Positions 43,768-58,700 of a stretch of 64,000 bases of DNA are shown here, piece after piece. The position numbers were made by a program, and so were the translations under genes. The number at the start of each line of letters is the position of its first letter. Position 1 is the stretch's first letter. Location of the stretch: assembly GCA_024449915.1 (NCBI GenBank), contig JAMZAV010000159.1, positions 248,001 through 312,000 on the forward strand. The letters run 5' to 3'. A model generated the notes under the pieces. It did not search any database and was not told the DNA's origin. It saw only the letters and a list, made by a program, of their open reading frames with translations. The DNA comes from Sweltsa coloradensis (lineage: Eukaryota; Arthropoda; Insecta; Plecoptera; Chloroperlidae).

Positions 43768-46700
43768 CTGCAACAGCAATACACAGTCTCAAAGGAAAAG
43801 TATTACTACTGTGATTATGACAATGCTAGGCAAAACAAAAATATATTGTTTTATACAGTGGTGAGAGTACTATATCACTCCTAAATCCTGCAACAAAACT
43901 AAGCAACACTGTTATGTGACAAGAATAATACAGTATTGTTATGTAGTTAATCAGTTATTAGTATTAATCAATATAAGCCCTACTACTTCTAATAGTAATA
44001 AATAATAGTACATATGCACTAACAGACTTTTGATCTAGCTGGTCACAGGGAATGTAAATAATAAAATTATAAATGAACAGAGGAAAATGTATTTGGGAAA
44101 CCAAGATACCGGAGTAATATGCCTATAAAGCCCATATTTTGGATGCCTATTCCTATATTATTGTCATGCCATTTCTATAAATAAACTTATTTCAGTAAAA
44201 TAAATGTTGTCATGCTACTTAAGATGAGATAAAATTGAAAGTGAAATTCTTATGTTCAAATTTAGGCAGTACTACAGCAGTACTTATGAAGGGGTTACGT
44301 TTATTAGTCGATGTGTACAACTTGAAACCACCCTAAGTGTAGCAAAGTCTATCCTGCGCATACTTGGGGAAGGAACTTTCTAAAAGAACGAGTTCCGGGG
44401 AACGAGTTCCATTTTCCCGGAACTTTTTAACATTTTAAGAAACTTGATTCCTTTTAGTGTTGAGGAACTTTTAAGTGAAGTTCATATTTTCAAAGAAAAT
44501 TTTAGAAAGTTTCTTAAAACGTTTCAGTTACAATTAAGCAGTCAATTTTGTACTTAGCACCACTTTTCAGTATTCGTTAGCAAACAACCTTGCCATTACG
44601 TATTATCATTCATATCATATGTATCATCATGATTTATGATCCTACCTACCGCTCACCGTGCTCTTTGAAAGCCGTACGCATGCCTGCAAGTTGCACGTCA
44701 GTCACTCTGCAGTCGCATTAAACAAACTTAAAAATGAAATTGAGAACTTTTTAAAAGAACTTTAGTTCCTTTTTATGAGGAACTTGGAACGTTAGGTAAG
44801 GTATATAAGGTAAGGTAAGGGTGTAAAAGGAACTTACACTTTTATAAAAATGATTTTTTAAATTGATGGACTGAATCTTTTAAAAGTTCCTTTTCAAAAG
44901 GAACTTCCCCAAGTATGATTCCTGCAGACGTTGTTTCACTGCAACTTGTAAGTTATGTTGTATTCCTCACAAATTTGACAATGTAAGAACAAAACATTTC
45001 AAGGAAATAATGTTGCAGATGAGCTTACAATTATTGTATCATGATCAGCTGTTTCATAACATGTTATAATAACACATGCCCTACCACACCCAGCTTAGCT
45101 TGCTCTCACAAACAAAACCACTCCATATAAATGTATGGTATTGACAAACCTAACCTAACATACCTAATATGATTACTTTCCTCCAAAAATTTATTAGAAG
45201 CCTTTAAAATAGTTTTTTATGTTGGCCTAAGTGATGAAAAACAATTATAGGCCCTACATACAGTAATAATTCAACACTCAGGCATGCTCCTGGGATGGTT
45301 GAAAAATACAGGAGAAGGGAAAATGGAGAAAACGGGGAACAGATTAGTATTTCAGTGAAACAATATGTAATGTCAAATCGATGCATAGTGACTTATTAGT
45401 TATTACTAATTAGTAATTAGTTATCTGTGGTCTGGCAATAAAATTAGTGTACAACAAACAACACAAGTATAGGTAGTATTTCGAGCAGATTGAGGGTTCG
45501 AGAGCTAGTGTAACGGCTTCGTTCTCCTCGACGTCTGCACGGCAGTCTGGGTTAGTGGAGGAAACTAAATGACTGTCAAGGTTACACCGTCCTTTTGGAT
45601 GGGACGTAAAGCCGTTGGTCCCCTTGGTACTTATCAAAAGGAGTAGGCTACGTGCCGGTACCGGGTTTCCCCTCCACCCTTCTATTCATACTTAATCCTA
45701 ATCCATCACCACTCATCGTTTCGAATAGCCTTAGCTTAGTGCATTGCTTAATATTAAGACGTTAAGCAATATCAAATCAAATCAAGTACTAGTATTTACC
45801 CAAATGGAAGACGACCCCCTATTGTCACTTGTCAGAAAGCTTAAACCGATTAAATAACTCTCTACCTATAAAAATTTAAGACAATCCCCATTTATTTTAC
45901 TTTAAAAAGTGGAAACATATTTAGTCTTAGATTCAGGTAAATACGGTAGGCCTAATTTAGTGACTCATGCATTTATTACTAAGCAGCATTTCTCTCACTA
46001 ACATTAAAACAAAGAACCAAGTCCAAAAAAATATGATATTATTTAGATGTTTAAAAAATATCATAATAATTAGGGATGCACATCAATACAGTACTTTTTT
46101 CATTATCGATTATCAAACTGTCAATGTCATTATCGAATTGATATTATCGACAATATCGATATCACAAAAAAGCGACCTATCAGTGGAACTTCAAGTGTGG
46201 CAAGTGTAAGTCAAAACAATACAATCGCATTTTGTTTGTAGCCTCGCTGTCATGTGTTTGGCTTCCGTTATCGACTGATAGCTAGCTTATTTCCAAACAT
46301 AAATCTCGAGTGTGACACCATTAGCACAGCCAGTGCGTGCATGGCACAACTTGAGATTAGAGTTTTAGTTCGTGCCACTATTGATTAATTATTTGATATT
46401 TCGATAATCGATCATTAATTATGTTTATCGATTATCGAAATTATATCCATTATTTATCGATCGATAATATCGATTATTGTGTGCATCCCTAGTAATAATA
46501 ATGATTATAGCTTAATAAAATGTATTATCATTTATAAATAACGATAATGCTCAATATTTCAGGCCCCTAGTAGTATGCAAAGCTACTCCGGACATATTTT
46601 ATACAGCCTTGTTTGCAATGATAACTTGAAAGTTGAAACTGTTGCAGAAGAGACATACAATATGGCTAACACAACATAAGATAGGGGACTTTATTTTGCC

Positions 46701-49700
46701 TAAATATTTTATTTTCCCATCATTACTATTACAATTAACTAACAAAACAGTTTTGGTGACTATGAAAGCACATTGCTTAAAGTTAAAATAAAACATCATA
46801 TTCATAGGCAATTTTGGAATAGCCAATGCATATTTCCTATAACAGTCTAGTACACCATATTGGCATAGACATTGAATTGCCAACCCTTGATACACATTAA
46901 CAGTTCAAAGTTAGTAACAGAGGAATTTCTTATTGATTGGACAGTTTTATTTCCACAAACAAACTAGGAGAGAGGATGAGGTTAGCATCTGCTACATACT
47001 GCGGGTGTTGGTTGTTGGATGCCTGTTTAGCACGCAACCTGTTTGGCCCGTGTAGATGTTCTTATAGAATGCCTCATCCGTCTCTCCCAACGGCACTGAA
47101 ACCAGTACAGACCATTCGGTTGCAACACTTCGATTCATCTTTCCTTTCCAAAGTATGGTTTGTAATGAAGCTACCCGCATTGAATTAATAACGATACACA
47201 ATATTAATAAAACTAATTGTAGAATCACTGAGCTATTGTGGAAAGTGAACACGAGGTATTGTGTGCTATTTAATTTTCTTAGAACAGGTAAGAAAGAGGA
47301 ATAACTCCATAATAAAGTGTGCATAGTAACTACGATTTGAATTCTGCTCAATTCACTTTCTTTTAAGAATCACAACTCTTGATTATACAAAATAAAAATA
47401 ATAAAATAAGATATACCGGTATGTACTATATGTACTTAATTACAATTTAACTTATTCAACTCCACAGTACACCTACTAAAACAAAAATTACTAAAACATT
47501 TATAATTCACATGTATATTTTGCCTTCGTAGACCTAGGCTATAACTGTTGCTGACACATGCAACACCAACAGTGACTCAATCAAGTTTGGAACTTTTTTC
47601 ATTAAAGTCCTATTAGAATGAAATAAATAAGTAGTACTAAAGAAGAAGGATTGCAACTAGTATAGTAGTAGTACTTTGTTTTACTCCCTACAATCACTCT
47701 TGACTTTACCTTGAATACAGGTCCAATCAAGTTTTTAGTTAAATATATGTAGGCCCTACCGTACATCTTAGTACATCAAGAACAAAAAAGTTCAGTATTG
47801 AATCTGTTGACTGAGAATCTAGCCTAATATAATTGGTTGGTTCTTTAAAATTTATTCGCATTTATTACAAATATGGGTAAACATAATTACTAATTTGCTA
47901 TGCAAAAGCAAGCAGCAGGAAAGAAGTTCACATATTATATTTTCTTAATTGAAATTGATAGCTGGTTTGGTAAGACATTTGTATACAAATGCTCTTATGA
48001 GTGCTGGAGAAAGAAGGCATTTATCTCAGTTGGGCATTGTAATGTTTTAAAAGGAACCAAACAAACCCAAGTTTGTAAAACATACAGAATTGGCACATAG
48101 TAGCTACATACCATCAATCATCATTCATCATTATGAGCGTGTATACATATATATAGTATTAACCTAATAACAAACTCAGTTTTAGCTTATTTGGGTACAT
48201 TGTGGATTCAAATACTGGGTGAATCAAATAGAAGCTATCTCCAATACTGACATACTGTGCAACTTACCGTGAGCATCTGCACTAAGATCTACCTCGGTTG
48301 TCATCTTCTTGCATTCCTGCTGCAAGTATTGGATCTCTTGTCTTAGGCACTGCACTCTCTGAAGCTGCAGAGGAAACAAAACAAATAATAATTAGTAATT
48401 CAGGGGACGACAAAATGTTATCTAGTAAGTGTGTACACATGTGCCTTACTACAGTGAAAAGGGCAAAAACAACAACAAAAACAAACAAAAATTGAACGCA
48501 CCTACCCACTGGGAAATTCTCAAATCTACGGAAAGAACATAAATGATTGCCATTTGATGTTACTTCTTACAATCGATAATCAAAAGGTTCAATTGATTAT
48601 TGGATGAGCGTAGCGAGCGAAGCAAAAGATTCCATTTCACTACACTGGAGAAAAAAATCCGGAATATTTTTCTTTTTCTTTTTTTTCTGTTTGTATTATT
48701 GTGTGTCTGTTAGCACGATTCCGGCTAAACCGATACTCCAATTGCAATGAAATTTTATGGAGGCCTTCGAAATCTCTGAACCAAGAACTGTCACGTTTTT
48801 TAGCGCAATCGAAAAATTATTTCTCATTAAAATCACAATTTTACGATTCTTTTCGATTTAAAAAAAATTTCTTCAGCTTATAACACCTACATGCTTTATC
48901 CGATTTTAATGATTTTTTCACAGAACCTTAGTTTTATGAATTTAGGTAGCCTATTCGTGGGAAATTTGAGCGCAATCAAAAAACTATTTCTCATGAAAAT
49001 CAAAATTTTACGTTTTCTTTTCTTTTTTAAAACAATTCTTTGACTTATAACACCTACATGCAGTGGCGTGGCGATACAGCAGTGGCGTGGCGAACATACC
49101 AAATCGGAGCCCAGGCACCGATACCAAAAGGGGTGGGTGGGTGGTCCCCCAGGGACCCACCCATCCATTACTTTTTAATGAAACATAATATTTTACGTAC
49201 TTTATATGACTATTTTAATTGTTATAATCACACCTACTGAATTGTATGACTACAGTTCTTTACTTACCTTAGAGTTTTACTAGACTATTGTAAAAGTTTG
49301 TCATGAATCATGATTTTTTTAGTAAAAGTGCAGACAACATGCATGATGGATATTCATCCATTAGTTCTCAACTCAACTAATAACAGGTAGCAATTCAACA
49401 ATTCTGCTAAATGAATAGACACGTTCATTATACTATAACATATTTAATTTGATTGAATAGATTGATTTGAGGAATTTATTGGATGAGCGAAGCGAAGACT
49501 TCAATTTCACTGACCCCCAAAAAATTTAGCTCGGGTGTTTTTTTTTTTTTTTTTTTTTTTTGTTTGTTTGTTTTTCTGTCTGTTTGTTAACTCTCTACCA
49601 GGCAAACGGCATATCCGATCTTGATGAAAATTTGACAGGACCTTCGAAATCTCTGAACTTAGAGGTGTATTGTTTTTGGGTACAATCGAAGAAATATTTC

Positions 49701-52700
49701 TCATGAATATCGTACTTTTACGATTTTTTTTCGATTTTTAGTGCGATATTTTCGTGACATTTGGGCCAATTCTGACCAAACGGGTATGGCTACAACATTC
49801 ATATTATACATGGACATCAAGGTTATAGTGATGTAGTACCTTTTGAAAGAAAAAGTTGAAAAAGTTGGCTAGAATCCATAGAAATAAAGCTTTTAATATA
49901 AGTTTTTTGATTTTTTGTGCGATATTTTCGTGCCATTTGGGCCAATTCTGACCAAACGGGTGGGGCTACAACGTTCATATTATACATGGACATTAGGGTT
50001 ATGGTGATGTAGTACCTTTTGAAAGAAAAAGTTAGCCAGAATCCATAGAAATAAAGCTTTTAATATACGTTTTTTACAGTAAATAATACCAATTGACAGG
50101 TAACAATAGAAACTTGACAACAATCACCTACAATGCGTAGGCAGCAAAACAAAGCACTTGCAAAAGTAAAGATATCCCACGCAAACTAAAAATTTTAAAA
50201 AGCTCATCCATCAACGCGGCGGGACTTTAGCGTTTTCCTAGTAAATTAAATCACAGCTGGTGGCATGGAGGAAGTCTAGAACATTTTCGAGTTTTCTGTT
50301 TTAATTTTTAAATTACCGTCTTATGAAGCAGGATTATCGACGTCGTGAATGCAATAAGAAGAACATTCTTGGACCTATCTGAATTAAAGTATTTCCATTG
50401 CAATTTCTAGATAAAAGAGCATTGATTTCAATGAAATTGAGATAGCAAGTTTGTCCGTAAAAGAATAAAATCGTATCCTTTCTCTTCAAATATTGCTAAC
50501 AAAGTGTTTCTTCAAAACTCACAGATTGGTACCAAATTACCTTAAATAATCATTTTTCCGGGGGCAAGCCCACGGAGCCCCTAGTTTTCATTATTATGCG
50601 TTTCAGTAGTTTTTCTAAATCCCAAATAATGGCTCTGCCAATAAACGAAGAAAACAAACAAAATAACCAAATTGATTTCCAAAATGCACAGATTATCTAA
50701 CGATCTAGGACATACAATTTTTTTTTCAAATGTGAAGGCCCCCGGATTCCCTTTTAGGTACTAAATTCTTCATTGATTGATTACTTTCATAATGTGTATT
50801 TTTTTTTACAAATTCTGGCTATGTCGCTACGAGGAGGCGAAGAGGAATAACACATCTTTGGCTTTATGAGTTCAACAATTAAAACATAAGCGTAATCTGT
50901 TTAGCGATTCGGCTGATTTTTATAGTACACACTAGCACACACACGCACAGAGTCACAGAATAAGCGCCGTTTATCTTGAATAGTAATCCTCATTCGCTTT
51001 GCTCACTCGTCTAATAAATCATAATTATTGCCGGTAAAATGCACCAAATCCATTCTAGGATCACCAAAATTAAAAAATTCCCTGCGGGGCTAATCTGGGG
51101 AAGACAAAAAAGAATTACAAACCGTTGGCTTTATGAGTTCAAAAAAAGACAAAATATTTTCAGCGATTTCATTAAAATTTCATTACATAAAAATGAGGCT
51201 ATCAACATAAAAAAAATCATATTAATTGCTGGTAAAACGCACCAAATCCATTCTAGGATGACCAAAATTGAAAAAATTCCCTGCGGGGCTAAACTGTGGA
51301 AGACTAAAAAGAAGTACAAACAGTTGGCTTTATGATTTCAAAAAAACATAATATTTTCAGCCATTTTATTAAAATTTCATTACATAAAAATGAGGCTATC
51401 AACATCTTTTAAATCATATTATTTGCCGGTAAAACGCACCAAATCCATTCTAGGATCATCAAAATTGAAAAAATTCCCTGCGGGGCTAAGCTGGGGGCAC
51501 GCCCCCAGACCCCCTTTGTTGCCCACGAAAGTAGGGGGTGGGTATAGTTAAAATATTGTAGGCACCGATCACTCTTTGTAGTTCGCCACGCCCCCCTGAA
51601 GTGCTCGAAGTGAAAATAAAAAAGTAGCGGGAGGGTAGTTGAAGCTAAGTACCCTACTTTTGTGGGAAAGGGACAAAGCACAGAAGGTTTGAGGGCAGGA
51701 TTCCAACAACAACGCTGCAGGCGAAAATTGTGAAAAATAGGCTGTTAAGAGTACGTTTTGGTACATTTAAAAAACGTAGTGCTGAATGCAATATGGTACC
51801 AAAATAATGTAGTTTTCCTGCTGTAAAACTAACAACTAGAAAACACTAAAAACAATTCAAACACCGACTATATTGAAAATACGGAGGGGGGGGGGGGGGG
51901 GGGGGGGGAGCGACGTTCTTGCAACCAGGTATGTCAAAACTCAAGTGTATGTGTAAGTCTGCTTTACTTCAAAATTCTAGTTCAGAAATGTTTTATGCAG
52001 GAGACACATTTAACTGGGAGACATATACTATGTCAAGTTTAAAAATAAAAATACAATTTTTTTTACATTTGCATTGCCGTTACACCACTGAAACTTGGTC
52101 ATATATCCATAATATAACATGCCTAGATTGAAAATGAATAATTATTAGAATTAAAATGCATTGCTACAAGATGACACCCAATTCAACTTATGTAGTTGAT
52201 TTGTCAGTTTAACATGTAGCCCCCATCAACTAGGCCTAATCATGACAAAAAAAAAGGAAATTATGGAGGAAAAAAAGTGGACAACAAAATAAACATGGGA
52301 TTTAATTGCAAATACACAATGCAATAAACTAAAGAGTGCCTCTGCCTACATTTTGTGTTTGTTGTGATTAATTTTGTGAATTCGTTAGAAAGAGAAGTAA
52401 GAACAAAATAGTGCTGAACTGATTGGTTGTTGAATCAATAACTCTAAAACAAACCAAAATTGTAGGCCTATCTATTATCTAATAAGTCTACTGCTTTGGT
52501 TGTTGAATCAAACTCAAAATTGTAGGCCTTTCTATTATCTAACAAATCTAACCAAACCGAAATAAAATTATGGTCATTAGTTTTTAGTGTTTTCTAGTGT
52601 AATTGACAAGATGTGTAATATTTTTTTTTTTTTAAAGCGAAGAAAAATGGATTCATGTGTTATGCTAAAAAAATCTCAATAATAGCACAAGTGTAAACAT

Positions 52701-55700
52701 AAGTTTTGTTCCAAGTGTACCCCTTGCATCAGTGGCGTATCCAAGGAGGGGGAGAAGGGGGACAAAATCCCCCCCCCACCTTTTGAAAAAAAAAGTGTAA
52801 AGGAGAAAATAAAATAACTACAAATACCATTTGACTAAAAGAGGATTTAGTAGATACAAGTTGGTTCTTTTGATGCTTTAAAACGCACAGATTTTCACCA
52901 AAATGACCTTGAAAGTGAAAACTTTAAGATTGAAAGCAGGATTTTAGATAAAAAGTTGCTGCGATGCTTTAAAAAACGCACAGATTTTCACCAAAATACC
53001 CTTGAAATAGAAAACTTTTGGATAAAAAACAGGATTTTAGTAGATAAAAAGTTCGTCATTGTGATGATTTAAAACGCACAGATTTTCACCAAAATGACCT
53101 TGAAGAAGAAAATTTTCCGGGGGGAAAGCCCCCCGGACCCCCCCCCTAGCCTTCGGCACATCTATGAAAAAATGATAAACCCCCCCTTTATGAATTCCTG
53201 GATACGGCACTGCCTTGCATGTTGTGTTGGGGGGGGGGTTACACTTCGCCATGTTCTCTCGCCTTGAGTGCACGCTTTGCGGGGCGCGGTGTGGGGGGAT
53301 CGACAGCTGCTGTCTTGTCAGTGTAGCTGTAGACAACACGTGCCAATGGGCACAACGGGCCAACTAAAAATACGCGTGGTATGCGAGCCACCTGTATGTA
53401 CAACACTCAACCGATTACAGAACAACACTGACAATAAGTTAGTACTTCCACTAAGTGGTGTGATACATAGTTGCGATTTCGAGTTATCAGTGATCAAGAG
53501 TATTTTGTAGAGACTTCTGATTAGATAACACATATCTCGAGAATTTCGCGGGATGTGTGATTTGTGACACAAAAAACAAAAAATGTTATTTCGTTACAAC
53601 GGAGTTGCGCTGATCTGCTATCATTTTAAACCGAACTCACAACCAAAATGGTATCGAACCAAACCGAAATCAAATGCAGGTCATCAGTTACTGGTGTTAG
53701 ACAAGACGAGGCGGAATCTGAATATCACAAAAATAAAACGCACAAAAAGGATTGTTGTTTAACTAAAACGTAATAAGATTTCCATGAGGTCAGAGGTTGC
53801 TCGAACGCAAAGCGTCCATGTGATCCACGCACGGCAGCTGCAACCAATGGCTGAGAGTATTTTACTTCGCGGAGCAGACAAGTGCAGTTAAAATCAGTGT
53901 TATTTATTACTTATTTAATAACTTATATTTCGTATAAGACGCGATCCTGAAAACAAAATATAGCCTACCACTCAACATTGTAAAAACATGCAGATACCTT
54001 GTCGTTAAAATAGACACTTCGCACGTTAGATACGATAACATGGGGGGGGGGGGCCTAAGATAAAAAGTGGTCGCGTTTAATTTTGGTTGAAATACGTCAA
54101 GTGAGGCTTATCGCGTTGCCATTCTAACTCATTAGTTAGACAAAGGATGTCGAGGTGCTCTGTTGTTGACGTAGTTTGTGAGAACGGATGGACCCGCGGG
54201 GTAGAGGGGCGGGAGGGGGGACGGCGCTCTGCCCATGATAACAATAGCGAGTGCCAAACAACGTGGGTGTCTACGCAAAATGCGGGTTCGGACTTCGGAC
54301 CCCGTCTTGGCACTGATCGGGACAAACAACCACACAGCAACCGCACGCGACTGGCCACGTCAGTCGGCACGCAAGTCGCCGCACTTCGATGGGCGAAACT
54401 GGTGGGTGGGTTTTATCCGACAGGTTATATGGAACAATTACAATAGTTTCATTAAACCGAATTTGACGAAAAATTTGAGATGTCGATAAAAACAAACTAG
54501 AATGTATGAAGAGTGAACGTGTTGAAGCCCACCGCACAGAAGTAAGTACACGTGACAAAAGTCTGCTGCTTTGCAAACTAAATCAAAAGTTTCTTGAAAC
54601 CGAAACCATCCGTGACAGTAATGCCAGAGCAGAGAAAACGTCAACTGAACAATGACAGGCGTGCGTAGGGGCCTAAGAAAGGGGGCTAACGACGTCTAGC
54701 CAGACGGCTAGGCTAGCTCTCCGTTCGTAACTTCAAGGACGGAAAATCGCTTCTTTTGTATATAAATGTATATATGAGCCATAACAATAACAAACAGAGA
54801 GGCATTCTACAATCGACGGAATATTCAAACCAATCTCGGGAAATAAAGAAAATGGAAAAGAATTCAGCCCCTGACTGGGACTTTCACCCAGCCAGGCAGT
54901 GACGTCGAGGTGGTGTTTCAAATGAGATAACATGTTCCCTCGTTCAATCCAGAACTCGCGTGTGCACAGTGACGATATTGGAAACCGGATGTTGTGATTA
55001 GGAATGTAACCGATACGGTCGCTCGCTACGAACTAAGCTTGAAATATAATTTCACACTTCAGATTGCGTCTTGGCGTCTTTCGTAAGGAATTCCGCTCCA
55101 GTCTTGTCACAATCACCGCTCACAAGTGTTCCTGTGCACTATGTGTGTGATGGCTTGCCTTTGGATGCATAGAAAAAGAAACACACTTCCGTCTTCGACT
55201 TCGTGCCTCTAAAATATCTCGATCCCCTCCCTCGTTCCTCGGATTCGAGTACATCCTCCTAGGTACATACCCTATATTCTATAAAAACAACAAACTTTAT
55301 GGTATGTTAGGGGCCTACGTCGTAACGTCATAAGAGTGGTAATACCAAAGTAATCCTAAAAGGAGAGGAAAGAGGCCAAGCCCATCTCGCAAACATCGTC
55401 AAGAAAGTAGCGGAGTATATTACCAGACAAACTCAATGATTTACTTCCCGAAACTAGAGGCTATCTCTGGCAGTCGTCCTCGGGGACACCTCCCCTTCCC
55501 CTTGACGACCTTGCATTGAAGATGACAATGACAACACGAACGATGACAAAGACGACCACGATGTGTGATTCCCCCCCCCCCTTCCGCACTCTGCCCGTTC
55601 GATAGTTCTGATCAGTACGGCTGTACCTCCCCACATCCCCTATAATAGGTATGAGTGGTGCATTATGACCTAACGGTTGACGCGCCCTTAATCCAAACAA

Positions 55701-58700
55701 ATTTAAATCACCAAGTACCAAAAATATGCCATCTTCTTTCTTTACCTTACATCATGTCAGTCGTTTTGAATGTCAAATGTGTGTAGGGCCTAAATTTAGA
55801 GTTCATATTGCTGGCATTGAGGATTGAAAATAATTGTCACAAAAATAGTGGCCCAAACTTTGCCAAACAGCTATGCCCAAGTTCAATTACCTACGTGCAA
55901 GTTCCACGAGTCTAATAATAGATCAACAGATGTTTAAAAATATTCTAGCACTCTAGGTGCTGCAGCTTTATATGTGTACTTCGACATGGTGATGTAAATC
56001 ATCCAAGCTGTTCAGTCCAATCGGCTCTTAATACCACACCTATACGGTTCGCCGACCAGGGATCGAGTCGCTTGTTGAACGGGACCAAAATACTCGTGCT
56101 GATTTAGCACCGGACGGTGGCCGTTATTATTAATCACCCTCTCCACCTGACTGTGTACACGATTAATTATCATTATTAAGAAACATGATAATTTACAGCT
56201 GACTTTGCCGTCGACCGAACCATGCATCCTCCAGAAAGCGCCACGGATAGGTTGCAATATTTGCAATTAATTTATGCAGGTGTAAAATGGATTCGCACAA
56301 ACAAAATCAACCATTTGACGTACGTATTCGAATTCGAAACCAAAGTTTTGGTTGATAAGTTAACCAAAAGTATTGAAAGTTATGAGCAGGGCATATTATA
56401 TACGATTAGGTGTAGTTGAATAATTAAGAACGATAGTATGCCTTGCCTGTGGGAGTTGTAAAGAGGTCTCAACTCTCAAGCAAGAACATAGATTCAGACG
56501 CGCGTTCGGGAGTTACGGTAATGGTATTGTTGGTGGACAAAAAAATTGTTGAATTGTAAGGCTGTATAATGCAATAATAGTAATATTGGTGTATTCTTCT
56601 CCAAATACCATAGATAACAGCTGTGCCCACGCCCCTTCCAGGCCAACCCCAGCACACACGATGATGATTTTTGTTGCTAAAACGTCTGATAGTAATGCAC
56701 AGTTTATTCGAGACGATGTATGATGATAGATGACGATAAAGTACGATTACAAAAAACCGACCCGCGTCCTCGTTGAGCCTATAGCTTCGGACCAGCGTCG
56801 TATCGTATGTGCCACAGCAAATGTGTGCAAGCAGTGCAAGATACACCGTACACCGTACAACTGATTCTGAATTGTACCAGATCCAGTAGCGATTTGGCCC
56901 AATTTTATCAAAAAGATAATCCAGATTCCAATGAAAGTACCATAGAAATCTTGAATCACACGTTGACATGGATTAGTTTAATTAATTGTTTCCATGCTGA
57001 GCTAAGAAGATGGTAGATGTTTGAAATGCAATAAGCATATACGCCCTACGTGCATACCGCGAATGTTGACGTTGCCAAATTAAAGCGCACTCGCATCTGC
57101 ATATTAATTAATTTCGGCGTTACGGGATGAGTTCATGAATTGCGTTCGGGAGCGTATCGCGTCCGCATACTCCCACTTCGGTGTGGCAAACATGTTGTTG
57201 CCAGAATAAGCGCGTATTGCGTCAGAGCACCAGAGGGGTAAGATACAATGAGGGCAGCAGGTAAATTCAATCCTGCAATCACACATATGAAATGTTGTTA
57301 TAAATAGAAAATAGATTGTTTCAATTACCGAAGTCATAATCACAATTACAACAGGTGGTGCATTCAAAGCATACAATTCAATGTGTAACATGAAAATAGA
57401 TAGGTTGATGGCCACGCTACTTGACCGATTCATTTTCATTCGCGGCAAAGCGTCAATGAAAACCAAAACCCCACATTATAGAAAATAATTATAGGGATTT
57501 TGAAAGAGATTCGAGGTACTGTGGACAACTTAGTTTGGGTTTGACTATTGATAGCGTCCAGTGGCGTATAGGAACTTGGGGAAAAGCTCATAAGACATTT
57601 TATACAATCGGAAACGTGACTATTGGATGGGCGTAGACCGCGTAGTAAATACAGCTCACAACATATTAGTTGATTGTGATGACGACAGACAATTGAGACG
57701 ACTAGTAGGGTGACGCAGATTGTCGATTAATCTGATATTATCTAGGGCGACGGTCGTCGCCCGGCAGACAAGCGATGCGATGCTTAGGCGACACCGAACT
57801 CCGGCCCTATATACACCTACAAGAGTTGGGGGGTTTTCAGCTATCTGCACACGCCGCCCCGAAAGAGTTACAATCTTGAAACTCGGTATATGACCTGGTA
57901 TGTGGTCCATGACATACCAAAAAAAAAATCAACCCGATCCGACAACTCGTTCTGTGTTAAAAAAGGCTCTCAACATCGTCAAATTCCTTAAGGCTGGCTG
58001 GTGGCTGGTGGCTGGTGGTTGGGTGGGTGGGTGGGTGGGTGGATGGGTGGCAGTTCTCCGCGGAGAGTTCTTTAGCCTACAGAGAAAACGGTAAATCTTA
58101 GAACTATGAAACTTGGACCACACTTAGGTGTATTTCAGACGCAGTGCCTTTTGCTTTCAAAACCAAAATCGGGTAACAGGGACCGGAGAAAATCAAAATT
58201 TGGATGATAATCAAAACGCGTAATTACCAAGGCGTGGTAATTTGTACAAACTTGAAATTTAACATGCTATTAACCATTATAAATATCTTGCGTCCAAAAC
58301 ACAAGGGCTAAATTTGGGATGACCATGGGCCCAAAAATGACAAAAAACATATCTGAACTTTAAGAAATGAATCATTCAAAGAAAACGCTACAACTGAGAT
58401 GTTTCAAACGTGGAATACATTTTGATATCTCTCATTCTTTATCACTTTTGAATATGGAAAGCAAAATTGGTTAACGGGTACCGGAAAAAAAACAAAATTA
58501 TCAAAAGTAGGTAATTCCGTACTCTTATGAATAATACGCTATACCGAGAAAACGGTTCATCTTAGAACTTTGAAACTTGGGCCACACTCAGATGTACCTC
58601 ATATAACAAAAACCGGGCAATTGGGACCGGGGAAAATCAAAATCAAAATCAAAATCAAAATAAAATCAAAACGCGTAATTACTCAGGGGTAGTAATTTGT

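Noticed and set aside
51015..51500. CRISPR-like repeat array
   Set aside because: The repeat units are about 196 bp, similar over their whole length, with no short-repeat/unique-spacer pattern, in a eukaryotic context.
54077..54576. Cluster of overlapping ORFs on both strands
   Set aside because: Explained by locally higher GC and hence fewer stops; no domain and no acceptor/donor pair that fits a neighbouring gene.
56469..56969. 166-codon minus-strand ORF
   Set aside because: No domain, no splice context fitting the TAB-like gene, biased composition; the length is possible by chance.
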